From positions 1,573,501-1,637,500 of the forward strand of contig NZ_CP053351.1 in NCBI RefSeq assembly GCF_013394655.1: a stretch of 64,000 bases of DNA, in the 5' to 3' direction. Shown piece after piece: positions 27,547 to 35,864 of the stretch. The notes under the pieces were generated by a model. That model was given only the letters and a program-made list of their open reading frames with translations, did no database searches and was not told the origin of the DNA. The stretch is from Winogradskyella schleiferi. Lineage in GTDB: Bacteria; Bacteroidota; Bacteroidia; Flavobacteriales; Flavobacteriaceae. Every line of letters starts with the position of its first letter. The stretch's first letter is position 1. The position numbers and the translations under genes are program-made.

Positions 27547-29385
27547 TTAAAATGGCCATATCAATGGCACTAATAATAATGTTGTTATTAAAAAGAGCAG
27601 GAGCAATGGTGCGCCCACTTTCAGGTAATCCATAAATTTATAACCACCAGCTGTCATTACCATTGCATTGGTAGTTGTACCAACAGGTGTTAAGAATGCG
27701 GTTGAGGCACTAATAGCAACTACAATCATAAACGGTGCAGCTGAAATATTCAAAGCATTGGCGGCAATAATTACGATAGGTGCCATTAATACTGCGGTTG
27801 CAGAATTATTAATCACTTGACTAAATGTTGTAGTAAGTAGAAATACACCTCCAAGAAGTACTATAGGATGTAAACTTCCTAATGTATCCACGAGACCATT
27901 GGCAATCAACTCTGCTGTTCCTGTTTTTTGAAGGGCTACTCCCATTGGTATCATTGCGGCAATCATTACTACGCTTATCCAGCTTATACCTTTATAAGCT
28001 TTCGTCATTGGCACGCATCCTGTTATTAAAATGATACCTGCTGCAATTAATGCTGCGATGGCTCCAGGAACAACCTTGAATACCAATAAGACAATCATCA
28101 ATACTAATGAGAATAAAGCGATATAAGATTTGTAAGTTAGATCGGTCACTGTTTTTGCCATACCTTCAGGACTACCACAAATCACTAAATGTTCGTAATG
28201 CGCTTTTAATTCGTCAATAGCACTCCATGCGCCTCGAATTAAAAAAGAATCACCTGCTTTAACCGTAATTTCAGGTCCCTCTAAAGGTTTAGAATTACGA
28301 GAAGCTGCCATTAATTGAACATTGTAGCGATCCAAGAAATGACTAGATTTAATTTTTCTACCTACCCAAGCAGATTGTGGCGTTACCAAAACTTCCGTCA
28401 TACCAACTTCTTGATTGATAAGATTATCCCTCAATTCATTTGCAATAGGATCTAGCGGTAAAAGCCCTAGTCTAAATTTTATCATCAAAGCGTTAATGGC
28501 TTCAGTAGTACCTTTAACCGTAATGATATCATGATATAAAAATTCGGTATCGTTGGTTGGTAATTCAATAAACGGATCTTTACCTTTTAAACGATTGGGA
28601 TGTCTTCGTTTTATACGAAGTATGGTAATACCATGTTCACTTTCAAAATTCCAATCGCCTATTTTAGTATTTAAAAATGGAGAGACAGAACGTACTCTTA
28701 GCCTGTAATATTCGTTATCTACTTTATAAGCTTCAATCCATTGGTGAAGCGTGGTACTAATATTAACAGGTTTATTATTGGTTTTGTTACTTGGTAATAA
28801 TCGGTAACCTATAAATCTAAAATAGAGTAGTGCCAATATCAAAAGCGGTAAGCCAATCAGTCCAAATTCAAAGAATGAAAAACCTTCTAACCCACTTTCT
28901 AACATGGTATTATTGACAATGATATTTGGTGGTGTTCCTGTTAAGGTTAATAATCCACCAGTATTAGAACCAAAAGCCACAGGCATTAATAATTTTGAAG
29001 GCAAGGTGCCAATGCTCCAAGCAGATGCGATGGTTACAGGCATCAAAGTGGCGACTGTTCCTGTATTACTAACGACTCCAGAAAGTAAACCAGAACCTAG
29101 TGTGGTAATTAATAAAAGCTTCACTTTACTTTTACCAGCCATTTTTATGAATTTTTCACCTGCCAATGCCGTCCAACCTGTTTGTGATAAGCCTTCTCCT
29201 ATTATGAATAGAGCGGCAATCATAATTACTGTTGGGTTGCTAAATCCACTTAACGTCTCGGTTAAGGTCAATATCCCGAAGATAAAAAGACTCAACATAG
29301 AAATAAGTGCAATAATATCTGGTGTGAATTTTCCCCAAATGAATAAGGAGATGGTAATAATAAGAATGGCTATCATTAAGCCCAT
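27547..29385 (-). CDS. SLC13/DASS-family permease with central TrkA-C domains
   Basis: Secondary transporter of 612 residues. N-terminal membrane block (residues 1-195) and C-terminal membrane block (about 405-612) are homologous inverted halves with the SNT-type loops GVVSNTGTVATLMPVTIAS and VINNSATAVLMAPIV. Between them lie two RCK/TrkA-C regulatory domains (about 215-390, for example FLYHDIITVKGTTEAINALM and AWVGRKIKSSHFLDRYNVQL). The family moves di- or tricarboxylates, sulfate or similar anions with Na+. Next to pckA a C4-dicarboxylate substrate is attractive, but that is only inference. Confidence 0.9.
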   Translation of the reverse strand: MGLMIAILIITISLFIWGKFTPDIIALISMLSLFIFGILTLTETLSGFSNPTVIMIAALFIIGEGLSQTGWTALAGEKFIKMAGKSKVKLLLITTLGSGLLSGVVSNTGTVATLMPVTIASAWSIGTLPSKLLMPVAFGSNTGGLLTLTGTPPNIIVNNTMLESGLEGFSFFEFGLIGLPLLILALLYFRFIGYRLLPSNKTNNKPVNISTTLHQWIEAYKVDNEYYRLRVRSVSPFLNTKIGDWNFESEHGITILRIKRRHPNRLKGKDPFIELPTNDTEFLYHDIITVKGTTEAINALMIKFRLGLLPLDPIANELRDNLINQEVGMTEVLVTPQSAWVGRKIKSSHFLDRYNVQLMAASRNSKPLEGPEITVKAGDSFLIRGAWSAIDELKAHYEHLVICGSPEGMAKTVTDLTYKSYIALFSLVLMIVLLVFKVVPGAIAALIAAGIILITGCVPMTKAYKGISWISVVMIAAMIPMGVALQKTGTAELIANGLVDTLGSLHPIVLLGGVFLLTTTFSQVINNSATAVLMAPIVIIAANALNISAAPFMIVVAISASTAFLTPVGTTTNAMVMTAGGYKFMDYLKVGAPLLLLFLITTLLLVPLIWPF

Positions 29386-29773
29386 AGTGTGTTAGTGTTT
29401 AAATTATAGTGTAAAGATATAGTCAATTGGAAGCAATATTTATGACGAAAGTCATACTTTGGTTGAATTGAGAATTTTTCAATTTGTAGTAGTTTTAAGC
29501 TTACAAAATCCTGAAATCTGTAAACGAAACCGATTGCGAATTAAAATTAAGGCGATTATCTATCTTCTTTTTAATATTTTTGGCATTCGAGTGGCGTTTA
29601 AAACCGATAAAACTGTAATCATAATATGGTATTTGAAGCAAAAAAGGGGTTACAAATGTCACTGTACCTTTTAAAACAATAATAACAGGATAAAAGATTC
29701 TTATCCCAATTTAACTTTAAAGTGAGGTTTTTAACTTTTTTTTAGAATTGTTGATTGTCCATTTATGGACAAA
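29386..29773. other. Non-coding spacer upstream of bshB1 and the SLC13 gene
   Basis: About 390 bases without a convincing gene: the only open frame (from 29459) has no family features. A small hairpin GGATAA/TTATCC lies at 29688-29706. The region must hold promoters for the two divergent genes, but no TTG-N19-TAnnTTTG pair stood out. Confidence 0.5.
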
Positions 29774-29879
29774 ATATGGGTAAAAAACCAGGGTTTTTTA
29801 GCAATAATGCCTTTAGGTATTGCATATGGTGTACCTAAAGGCACACTTTAGGAAGTGCGATACAAGTTTTTACCCATAT
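29774..29879. repeat. Nested inverted-repeat element upstream of bshB1
   Basis: Outer arms ATATGGGTAAAAA (29774-29786) and TTTTTACCCATAT (29867-29879) pair over 13 bp. Inside, GCCTTTAGGTA (29809-29819) pairs with TACCTAAAGGC (29832-29842), and a third hairpin CACTT-TAGG-AAGTG sits at 29844-29857. A further GTCCC/GGGAC hairpin follows just outside. This is a three-way-junction-like fold, either a mobile palindromic repeat or a leader structure of bshB1. Confidence 0.7.
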
Positions 29880-29946
29880 AAAGTCCCTAACGGGACGAAA
29901 AATGAGAGTAAAATATATTTTATCATGTAATAATAAAAATATACAA

Positions 29947-30669
29947 ATGAAATTAGATATTGTAGCATTTGGGTCACATCCGGATGATGTAGAATTAAGC
30001 TGTGGCGCAACTTTGGCAAAAGAAGTGTCTAAAGGCAAGAAAGTAGGAATTGTCGATTTAACTCGAGGCGAATTAGGAACAAGAGGCACCGCTGAAACAA
30101 GAGACGAGGAGGCTTTCAATGCGGCTAAAATTCTAGGCATTCATTCTCGAATCAATATGCGGTTTGCGGATGGCTTCTTTCAAAATGATAAAGCGCATCA
30201 ACTGGAAGTGATTAAAATGATTCGCTATTACCAACCAGAAATCATTATTTGTAATGCCATTGATGATAGGCATATTGATCATTCTAGAGGAAGTCAGTTG
30301 GTTAGTGATGCGTGTTTCTTAAGTGGTTTAAAAAAAATTGAAACCATTTATAAGGACGAAAATCAACCACAAGAGCCTTGGCGACCAAAAGCGATTTACC
30401 ATTATATACAATGGAAAGATATTGCACCAGATGTGGTGGTGGATGTCTCTGGTTTTATGGATAAAAAAGTAGCATCTGTACTGGCTTATAAAACCCAATT
30501 TTTTGATCCGGATAGTAAAGAGCCTGAAACGCCTATTTCCAGTAAGAATTTTACGGATAGTGTAGACTATAGGGCTCGGAATTTAGGACGTTTAATTGGC
30601 GTAGAACATGCTGAGGGCTATACCGTTGAACGTTATCCTGCTGTGGATAGCTTATTTGATTTGAAATGA
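29947..30669 (+). CDS. bshB1: Bacillithiol biosynthesis deacetylase BshB1
   Basis: LmbE-family zinc hydrolase that deacetylates GlcNAc-malate during synthesis of bacillithiol, the low-molecular-weight thiol of many Bacteroidota. Motifs: AFGSHPDDVELSCGATLA (zinc ligands His and Asp, residues 7-24) and DDRHIDHSRGSQL (second His pair, about 108-120). I chose the ATG at 29947 (MKLDIVAFGSHPDD), which matches the family's N-terminus and 240-residue length. An in-frame ATG at 29902 would add 15 residues without similarity. A degraded copy of this gene's 3' end lies 2.3 kb downstream, past the cassette island. Confidence 0.94.
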   Translation: MKLDIVAFGSHPDDVELSCGATLAKEVSKGKKVGIVDLTRGELGTRGTAETRDEEAFNAAKILGIHSRINMRFADGFFQNDKAHQLEVIKMIRYYQPEIIICNAIDDRHIDHSRGSQLVSDACFLSGLKKIETIYKDENQPQEPWRPKAIYHYIQWKDIAPDVVVDVSGFMDKKVASVLAYKTQFFDPDSKEPETPISSKNFTDSVDYRARNLGRLIGVEHAEGYTVERYPAVDSLFDLK

Positions 30670-30774
30670 GTGGGATTGGAATTTAGTGACAGTTTAAGAG
30701 GGTTTGTCGTTTAGCTTGTTAGTCATCAATTTAACAGTTTCGAAGTATTAAATTCTATTTGTTTTATTCGGATG

Positions 30775-31920
30775 TTAGCCCACGTTTTTTTCTATCAATT
30801 CTTTTAATTTCTGATATTCTGGGTCGTCCAAAATATCGTATTCGTTTGTAGTCGCAAGTAAAATTGCGTTTCTACATTCCTCAATTCTACGCAAAACTGG
30901 TAATACAATACTCTTTCCGTGATTGATATATTTCTTCATATCACTTGCAGAAGTTGGAATTTTATAACCATCTCTACTACTTGCAATCAAAATTCCTTTA
31001 TCTCTTAAATGACCAATAATCTTTGAACTAAATTGTTCTTTACTCAATGGTTTATGTCTATTTACACTTAAATGGCGAACAAATTCGGCAGACGTAGTGA
31101 ATTTACGAGGATGATTAGATTGATGATATAATAATAAAAGTTTAAGAAAGTTTATTCTATCACGATTGTCAGGTGTATTGCCAGTTGTTTTATCAATAAA
31201 GTCAAATGCTCTATTCAATCCAAGTGTTGCGATTGTATCATCGTATTCACTAAACGTTTCCTTTTCACTAAATTCCTCGGATTTATATTCTTTCGGAAAT
31301 TGATTTAAGCTAATTAGTTTGTCATTAATTAATTCGGCAAACTCGGATGATTTATCAGATTTTTTGAGTTCGTCAAATATGTAGCCTAAAGTTCCAGCCA
31401 TCATATCAGCTAATTGAACTCCTAAATCATTATGGCTTTTTTGAATATGGAAATCAGAACCTGCAAATAAATTTCTGATATGATTTTTCTCAACGTATTT
31501 TTTGAAACTACGCATAAAATCATTTCCACCGTGTTCATCAACTTTCAATTCCAATTGTGGAAAAGTTCGATAAAGTTCTTTGTAAAGAATTCCGTTTAAA
31601 TATTTGTAAAAAGACTGTTTGTATTTAAATCCTTCTCCATATAGTTTTCGTTTATCTATTACCACAGCATAAACAGAAAAATTAACTTTTTTAAGTTCTC
31701 TTAAAATGAGAATTCTGCGATTATGATTATGCTTTACTTTGCTGGATTTTATTTCTCCTGTTTGAAAGAATCGTTTTCTAATTTCCTCAAGTTGAATTTG
31801 TATTTCATTCAATTCGTCTTGATTCATTATAACACTTGCAATGATGAAATGACTTCCTTGATTTTCAAAATCAAAAGAATTATTTCCAAATTCGTCTGCA
31901 AATGCTATTACTTTCTTCAT
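30775..31920 (-). CDS. DUF3800 domain protein (cassette B of island 2)
   Basis: An intact 381-residue accessory protein. The N-terminal half carries the DUF3800 pattern: acidic MKKVIAFADEFGNNSFDFEN at the start, LKVDEHGGNDFMRSFKKYVE in the middle and VQLADMMAGTLGYIFDELKK near residue 165. DUF3800 proteins are thought to have an RNase H-like fold with catalytic acids; that is family-level inference. Residues ~225-381 look like a helical/winged-helix domain (AEFVRHLSVNRHKPLSKEQF, IIGHLRDKGILIASSRDGYK). The gene starts 13 bases inside the cassette boundary and its TAA stop lies inside the 3' arm. A defence or nucleic-acid role is possible but unproven. Confidence 0.82.
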   Translation of the reverse strand: MKKVIAFADEFGNNSFDFENQGSHFIIASVIMNQDELNEIQIQLEEIRKRFFQTGEIKSSKVKHNHNRRILILRELKKVNFSVYAVVIDKRKLYGEGFKYKQSFYKYLNGILYKELYRTFPQLELKVDEHGGNDFMRSFKKYVEKNHIRNLFAGSDFHIQKSHNDLGVQLADMMAGTLGYIFDELKKSDKSSEFAELINDKLISLNQFPKEYKSEEFSEKETFSEYDDTIATLGLNRAFDFIDKTTGNTPDNRDRINFLKLLLLYHQSNHPRKFTTSAEFVRHLSVNRHKPLSKEQFSSKIIGHLRDKGILIASSRDGYKIPTSASDMKKYINHGKSIVLPVLRRIEECRNAILLATTNEYDILDDPEYQKLKELIEKNVG

Positions 31921-31932
31921 TGTTTCTCAAAT

Positions 31933-32073
31933 GTGGGCTAACGTGTTTGTGTATGGTTAGTTGCGTGTTTCAGCAACTAATTTAGTAAACAAAAACGAAC
32001 GCGAGAAAATTCCGAAGGAATTTTCCAAATAAGCACTTGCCAAAGCAATTAATTATACACGTTGTTGTAAAAC
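31933..32073 (-). repeat. attC-like imperfect palindrome between the cassettes of island 2
   Basis: About 141 bp. Minus-strand order: arm GTTTTACAAC, AACGTGTATAATTAATTGC, a central stem GAAAATTCC-TTC-GGAATTTTC, then TACTAAATTAGTTGCTGAAA, GCAACTAACCATACACAAACAC and arm GTTAGCCCAC. The AACGTGTATAATTAATTGC segment pairs imperfectly with GCAACTAACCATACACAAACACGTT, giving a long hairpin with bulges. It is homologous to 11715-11851, and the central stem differs by compensatory changes. Confidence 0.7.
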
Positions 32074-32079
32074 GTTTTT

Positions 32080-32667
32080 TTATTCAGCTGTATCTCCTTT
32101 ATTCGGTTCAGCTATTATAAATGCCCAATCAACATAATCAGGCACTTCATATTTTTTAAAATAGTCTTCTCCCAATCCGATGATTTGATTCCTAAAATCT
32201 TCTATTTCTAAATTATTGTTGTCATCAATGTCAAAAATGATTCCGTTACTAAAGAAAATAGATTCATTTGGTTTCATTTGAAAAATGTGCCATTGTTTAT
32301 TTTCTAGTTCAGAATTCCGATTTACAATTAAATTGTCATTTGATTCATTCAAGACAAATATTTCAAATCTTTTTTTTCTCCTTTTGCTTTGAAGGATTCT
32401 GGTATTATAAATTCCAGTTTTATTTGAATCTTTTTTATTGCGCTTGAGTTTATTCATAGGTTTTGATTTAAATCCAAATAAATAAATCAAGTAAGGCATT
32501 ATTAATCCAATTCCAATTGCTAAAGTATATAAACTGTAAATATCTCTTGACTTTGCTTGGTATGAATTTCTTCCACCTATTGATAACCATAAAATTACAA
32601 ATCCAATAAGAGCTATTCCCAAAAGGATATTTGGAAATAAATTCTTAAATCTATTGTTTCGATTCAT
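32080..32667 (-). CDS. Two-helix membrane protein of unknown function (cassette A of island 2)
   Basis: An intact 195-residue orphan. Two membrane segments (about 13-31, NILLGIALIGFVILWLSIG, and 46-66, TLAIGIGLIMPYLIYLFGF) are followed by a basic linker and a ~110-residue soluble tail (RRKKRFEIFVLNESNDNLIV, NKQWHIFQMKPNESIFFSNG, FRNQIIGLGEDYFKKYEVPD). Topology suggests a cytoplasmic C-terminal domain. No family recognised. The start lies ~20 bases inside the cassette 5' boundary and the stop is 6 bases before the 3' arm, the compact packing expected of a gene cassette. Confidence 0.7.
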   Translation of the reverse strand: MNRNNRFKNLFPNILLGIALIGFVILWLSIGGRNSYQAKSRDIYSLYTLAIGIGLIMPYLIYLFGFKSKPMNKLKRNKKDSNKTGIYNTRILQSKRRKKRFEIFVLNESNDNLIVNRNSELENKQWHIFQMKPNESIFFSNGIIFDIDDNNNLEIEDFRNQIIGLGEDYFKKYEVPDYVDWAFIIAEPNKGDTAE

Positions 32668-32919
32668 TTTAAATGGTTCGTGATAAATGTTTTACAACTG
32701 GTTATATAGTAACTTTTATTACTTATATCCCGTAAATATATCAGGTTATAGTAAGATTAGTGTTACGGTTATCCCGTAAAGATAATTTTTTTATAGCTTT
32801 ATCCAAAGAGCTTCTTGTAAACTCTAAGTCGACGAATTTTATAAGGTTTAGGATTCATTTGCTAGTGGTCGACTTTGATAACTATCGTTTATAATTTATC
32901 GCTTTCTTGTCTGAAAGAC

Positions 32920-32979
32920 GCTGAGGTTTATACAGTTGAACGCTTTATTGCGGTAGATTCATTAGTTCACTTGAAATAA
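32920..32979 (+). pseudogene. Relic of a second bshB1 3' end
   Basis: Translates as AEVYTVERFIAVDSLVHLK followed by a stop, compared with AEGYTVERYPAVDSLFDLK at the end of the intact bshB1 (30610-30669): 13 of 19 residues identical and the same stop position. The upstream sequence does not continue the gene. The cassette island lies exactly between the intact gene and this remnant. Confidence 0.8.
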
Positions 32980-32992
32980 TATCAAAAACTGT

Positions 32993-33022
32993 TTGTAGAA
33001 AATAGGAATTAATATATCTTTG
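32993..33022 (+). promoter_or_regulatory. Bacteroidota-type promoter of tRNA-His
   Basis: TTG at 32993-32995, 19-base spacer, then TATCTTTG (33015-33022), matching the TTG-N19-TAnnTTTG consensus. The tRNA begins 17 bases further. Confidence 0.7.
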
Positions 33023-33038
33023 CAATCCAATTTAAAAT

Positions 33039-33113
33039 GGTGGTTGTAGCTCAGCTGGTTAGAGCGTTGGTTTGTGGTACCAAAAGTCGCCGGTTCGAAC
33101 CCGGTCTTCCACC
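33039..33113 (+). tRNA. tRNA-His (GTG)
   Basis: Cloverleaf with D arm GCTC/GAGC, anticodon stem TTGGT/ACCAA around the loop TTGTGGT (anticodon GTG, His), and T arm GCCGG-TTCGAAC-CCGGT. The extra 5' G (33039) can face C at 33113, as in all tRNA-His. CCA is not encoded. The acceptor stem GTGGTTG/CTTCCAC has two adjacent U-U mismatches (positions 5:68 and 6:67), which is unusual. Confidence 0.93.
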
Positions 33114-33123
33114 CAAAAGTAGT

Positions 33124-33152
33124 AAGCCTTTCAGAAATGAAGGGCTTTTTTT
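33124..33152 (+). terminator. Terminator of tRNA-His
   Basis: Stem AAGCCTTTC (33124-33132) with GAAGGGCTT (33139-33147, one G-U pair), followed by a T-run. Confidence 0.8.
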
Positions 33153-33476
33153 GTGCGAATAATGTTTAGGAAAAATCTAGTGTTTAAGGTTACTTACCTC
33201 CTAAAAAATGATATAATTTAAAATCATAATGTTTCTATTATTAGACTATACTATAGTCGTATTGGGTAAATTCATACTTATTCTAAATAAGACAAATTGT
33301 TAAATTAGTATTTATCCTTGGGTTTTTCTGTTAATAATCTAATAAATCCTATTGTTTTGTATTTAATTATGATTTATAATCAGTGAAAATCCAATTTTAT
33401 TACATATTTTAAAATACACTTTATAATTCGTAAATTTGTGTCGCTTAAAAATAATAATCAACCTTAAATATTCTAT
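33153..33476 (+). promoter_or_regulatory. Leader region of the aconitase gene
   Basis: About 320 AT-rich bases with no gene. A -7-like box TAAATTTG lies at 33431-33438, 38 bases before the ATG, but no TTG is found at the usual distance upstream. Nothing else stands out. Confidence 0.4.
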
Positions 33477-35747
33477 ATGGCTTTTGACATTGATATGATA
33501 AAAAAGGTTTACGCTAACATGACAGAGCACGTTGATGCTGCTCGAGAAATTGTAGGTAAACCATTAACACTTTCGGAAAAAATATTATACGCTCATTTAT
33601 GGGACGGAAAACCTAATAAAGCTTTTACGAGAGGAAAGGATTATGTAGATTTTGCACCAGACCGTGTGGCATGTCAAGATGCAACCGCGCAAATGGCATT
33701 GTTGCAATTTATGCAAGCTGGTAAGCCAAAAGTGGCTGTTCCAACAACGGTGCATTGTGATCACTTAATTCAAGCTAAAGATGGTGCTGCAACAGATTTA
33801 AAGCACGCTAACAGCACAAGTAGTGAGGTGTTTGATTTCTTGGAATCAGTGTCTAATAAATATGGTATCGGGTTTTGGAAGCCTGGTGCTGGAATTATAC
33901 ATCAAGTGGTTTTGGAAAATTATGCGTTTCCAGGAGGTATGATGATCGGTACGGATTCACATACCGTTAATGCTGGTGGATTAGGAATGGTAGCCATTGG
34001 AGTAGGTGGAGCAGATGCCGTAGATGTTATGGCAGGAATGGCTTGGGAACTTAAATTCCCGAAATTAATTGGGGTGAAATTAACAGGTACATTATCTGGT
34101 TGGACTGCACCAAAAGACGTGATTTTGAAAGTCGCTGAAATTTTGACCGTAAAAGGCGGAACGGGAGCTATTGTAGAATATTTTGGTCCTGGAGCGACAT
34201 CTATGTCTTGTACAGGAAAAGGAACCATTTGTAATATGGGTGCCGAAATTGGTGCTACCACTTCTACTTTTGGTTATGACGATTCCATGGAGCGTTACTT
34301 AAAAGCTACAGATAGAGCTGACGTTGCGGAAGCAGCTAATAATATAAGAGAATACTTAACTGCAGATGAAGAGGTTTATGCCAACCCTGAACAATATTTT
34401 GATCAGGTTATTGAAATCAATCTTTCTGAATTAGGACCTTTATTGAACGGCCCTTTTACGCCAGATTTATCAACGGAAGTTGGATCTGCAATGACAGAGA
34501 AAGCTAAGTCTAACGATTGGCCAATTCAAGTAGAATGGGGATTAATTGGTTCTTGTACCAATTCATCTTATGAAGATTTGTCAAGAGCGTCTTCGATTGC
34601 ACAACAAGCTTTGGATAAAGGTCTAAAGATGAAGTCTGAATTGGGTATCAATCCTGGTTCTGAACAAGTAAGATTTACAGCAGATAGAGATGGTATTTTA
34701 GGAATCTTTGAAAAATTGGATGCTAAAATATTCACAAACGCTTGTGGACCTTGTATAGGTCAATGGGCTAGATATAGTGATCCTAAAAATGCGCCTAAGA
34801 ATAGTATTGTACACTCTTTTAACAGAAACTTTGCAAAACGTGCAGATGGAAATCCAAACACACACGCTTTTGTTGCCTCACCAGAGATTACAGCTGCTAT
34901 TGCCATTGCTGGTCGTTTGGATTTTAATCCATTAACGGATAAGCTGATAAATGAAAATGGAGAAGAAGTGATGTTCGAGGAACCAACAGGATGGGAATTG
35001 CCTCCAAAAGGTTTTGAGGTTAAGGATAATGGTTATTTAGCACCTGTTGCTGATGGTAGCGGCTTAGAAGTTACGGTTAGTGCAGATTCAGAACGTTTGC
35101 AATTATTAACCCCTTTTGAACCTATCGGAAACGAAATTAAAGGCGCGAAGTTGTTAATCAAAGCTTATGGAAAATGTACAACCGACCATATTTCTATGGC
35201 TGGACCTTGGTTACGTTTTAGAGGACATTTAGATAATATTTCTAATAACTGTTTAATTGGTGCTGTTAATGCGTTTGGTAAAAAGACCAATTTTGTTAAA
35301 AATCAATTGACAGGTGAGTTTGGGGGCGTACCAGATACAGCGAGAGCTTATAAAGCTGAAGGCATACCATCTATTGTAGTTGGTGACCATAATTATGGTG
35401 AAGGATCGTCAAGAGAGCATGCTGCGATGGAACCAAGACATTTAGGTGTTGTGGCTGTGATTGTAAAGTCTTTTGCACGTATTCACGAAACCAACCTTAA
35501 AAAACAAGGGATGTTAGGTTTAACCTTCGATAATGAAGCAGATTATGATTTGATTCAAGAAGATGATACTTTCAACTTTACGGATTTAAACGAATTTGCT
35601 CCAGACAAACCATTACATGTTGAAGTAGTGCACGCAGATGGTAGCAAAGATACTATCGCGTTAAACCATACATATAACCAAGCACAAATTGATTGGTATA
35701 ATGAAGGTTCTGCATTAAATTTAATTAAGAAGCAAAATAAAGCATAG
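33477..35747 (+). CDS. acn: Aconitate hydratase (mitochondrial-type)
   Basis: TCA-cycle enzyme interconverting citrate and isocitrate through a [4Fe-4S] cluster. The 756-residue length and sequence match the mitochondrial-type aconitases used by Bacteroidota. Cluster cysteines are visible in [16 protein letters not shown] (about residue 359) and [11 protein letters not shown] (about 422 and 425). Substrate-binding stretches include [32 protein letters not shown] and the C-terminal swivel-domain loop [20 protein letters not shown]. It is monocistronic with a terminator directly downstream. Confidence 0.98.
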   Translation: MAFDIDMIKKVYANMTEHVDAAREIVGKPLTLSEKILYAHLWDGKPNKAFTRGKDYVDFAPDRVACQDATAQMALLQFMQAGKPKVAVPTTVHCDHLIQAKDGAATDLKHANSTSSEVFDFLESVSNKYGIGFWKPGAGIIHQVVLENYAFPGGMMIGTDSHTVNAGGLGMVAIGVGGADAVDVMAGMAWELKFPKLIGVKLTGTLSGWTAPKDVILKVAEILTVKGGTGAIVEYFGPGATSMSCTGKGTICNMGAEIGATTSTFGYDDSMERYLKATDRADVAEAANNIREYLTADEEVYANPEQYFDQVIEINLSELGPLLNGPFTPDLSTEVGSAMTEKAKSNDWPIQVEWGLIGSCTNSSYEDLSRASSIAQQALDKGLKMKSELGINPGSEQVRFTADRDGILGIFEKLDAKIFTNACGPCIGQWARYSDPKNAPKNSIVHSFNRNFAKRADGNPNTHAFVASPEITAAIAIAGRLDFNPLTDKLINENGEEVMFEEPTGWELPPKGFEVKDNGYLAPVADGSGLEVTVSADSERLQLLTPFEPIGNEIKGAKLLIKAYGKCTTDHISMAGPWLRFRGHLDNISNNCLIGAVNAFGKKTNFVKNQLTGEFGGVPDTARAYKAEGIPSIVVGDHNYGEGSSREHAAMEPRHLGVVAVIVKSFARIHETNLKKQGMLGLTFDNEADYDLIQEDDTFNFTDLNEFAPDKPLHVEVVHADGSKDTIALNHTYNQAQIDWYNEGSALNLIKKQNKA

Positions 35748-35771
35748 TACATTTTTTAATATATAAATTAG

Positions 35772-35798
35772 GCCTTTGAGAAATCAAGGGCTTTTTTT
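35772..35798 (+). terminator. Terminator of the aconitase gene
   Basis: Stem GCCTTTGA (35772-35779) with TCAAGGGC (35784-35791, one G-U pair) and seven T residues. Confidence 0.8.
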
Positions 35799-35864
35799 GT
35801 GTTCATTTTGTAAGTTCTCTAAATTTGTTACGACCTATTAAAGAATTTACAAAAACACTTCCCA

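Larger units (their letters stand above)
30774..32698 (-). mobile_element. Two-cassette, integron-like island 2 (no integrase)
   Basis: Same plan as the island at 11040-12785. Cassette A starts GTTGTAAAAC (32698 down to 32689) and its 3' arm is GTTTTACAAC (32073-32064), a perfect 10-bp reverse complement. Cassette B starts GTTAGCCCAC (31942-31933) and its 3' arm is GTGGGCTAAC (30783-30774), again a perfect 10-bp reverse complement that even contains the gene's stop codon. Cassette A ends in a full ~140-bp palindrome; cassette B has only the arm. The arms match within each cassette and differ between cassettes, as in integron cassettes. No integrase lies in the window. Confidence 0.65.

Noticed and set aside
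29459..29674. Open frame of 71 codons upstream of bshB1
   Set aside because: Composition is that of translated AT-rich spacer with no domain, and it lies in a region dominated by hairpins.
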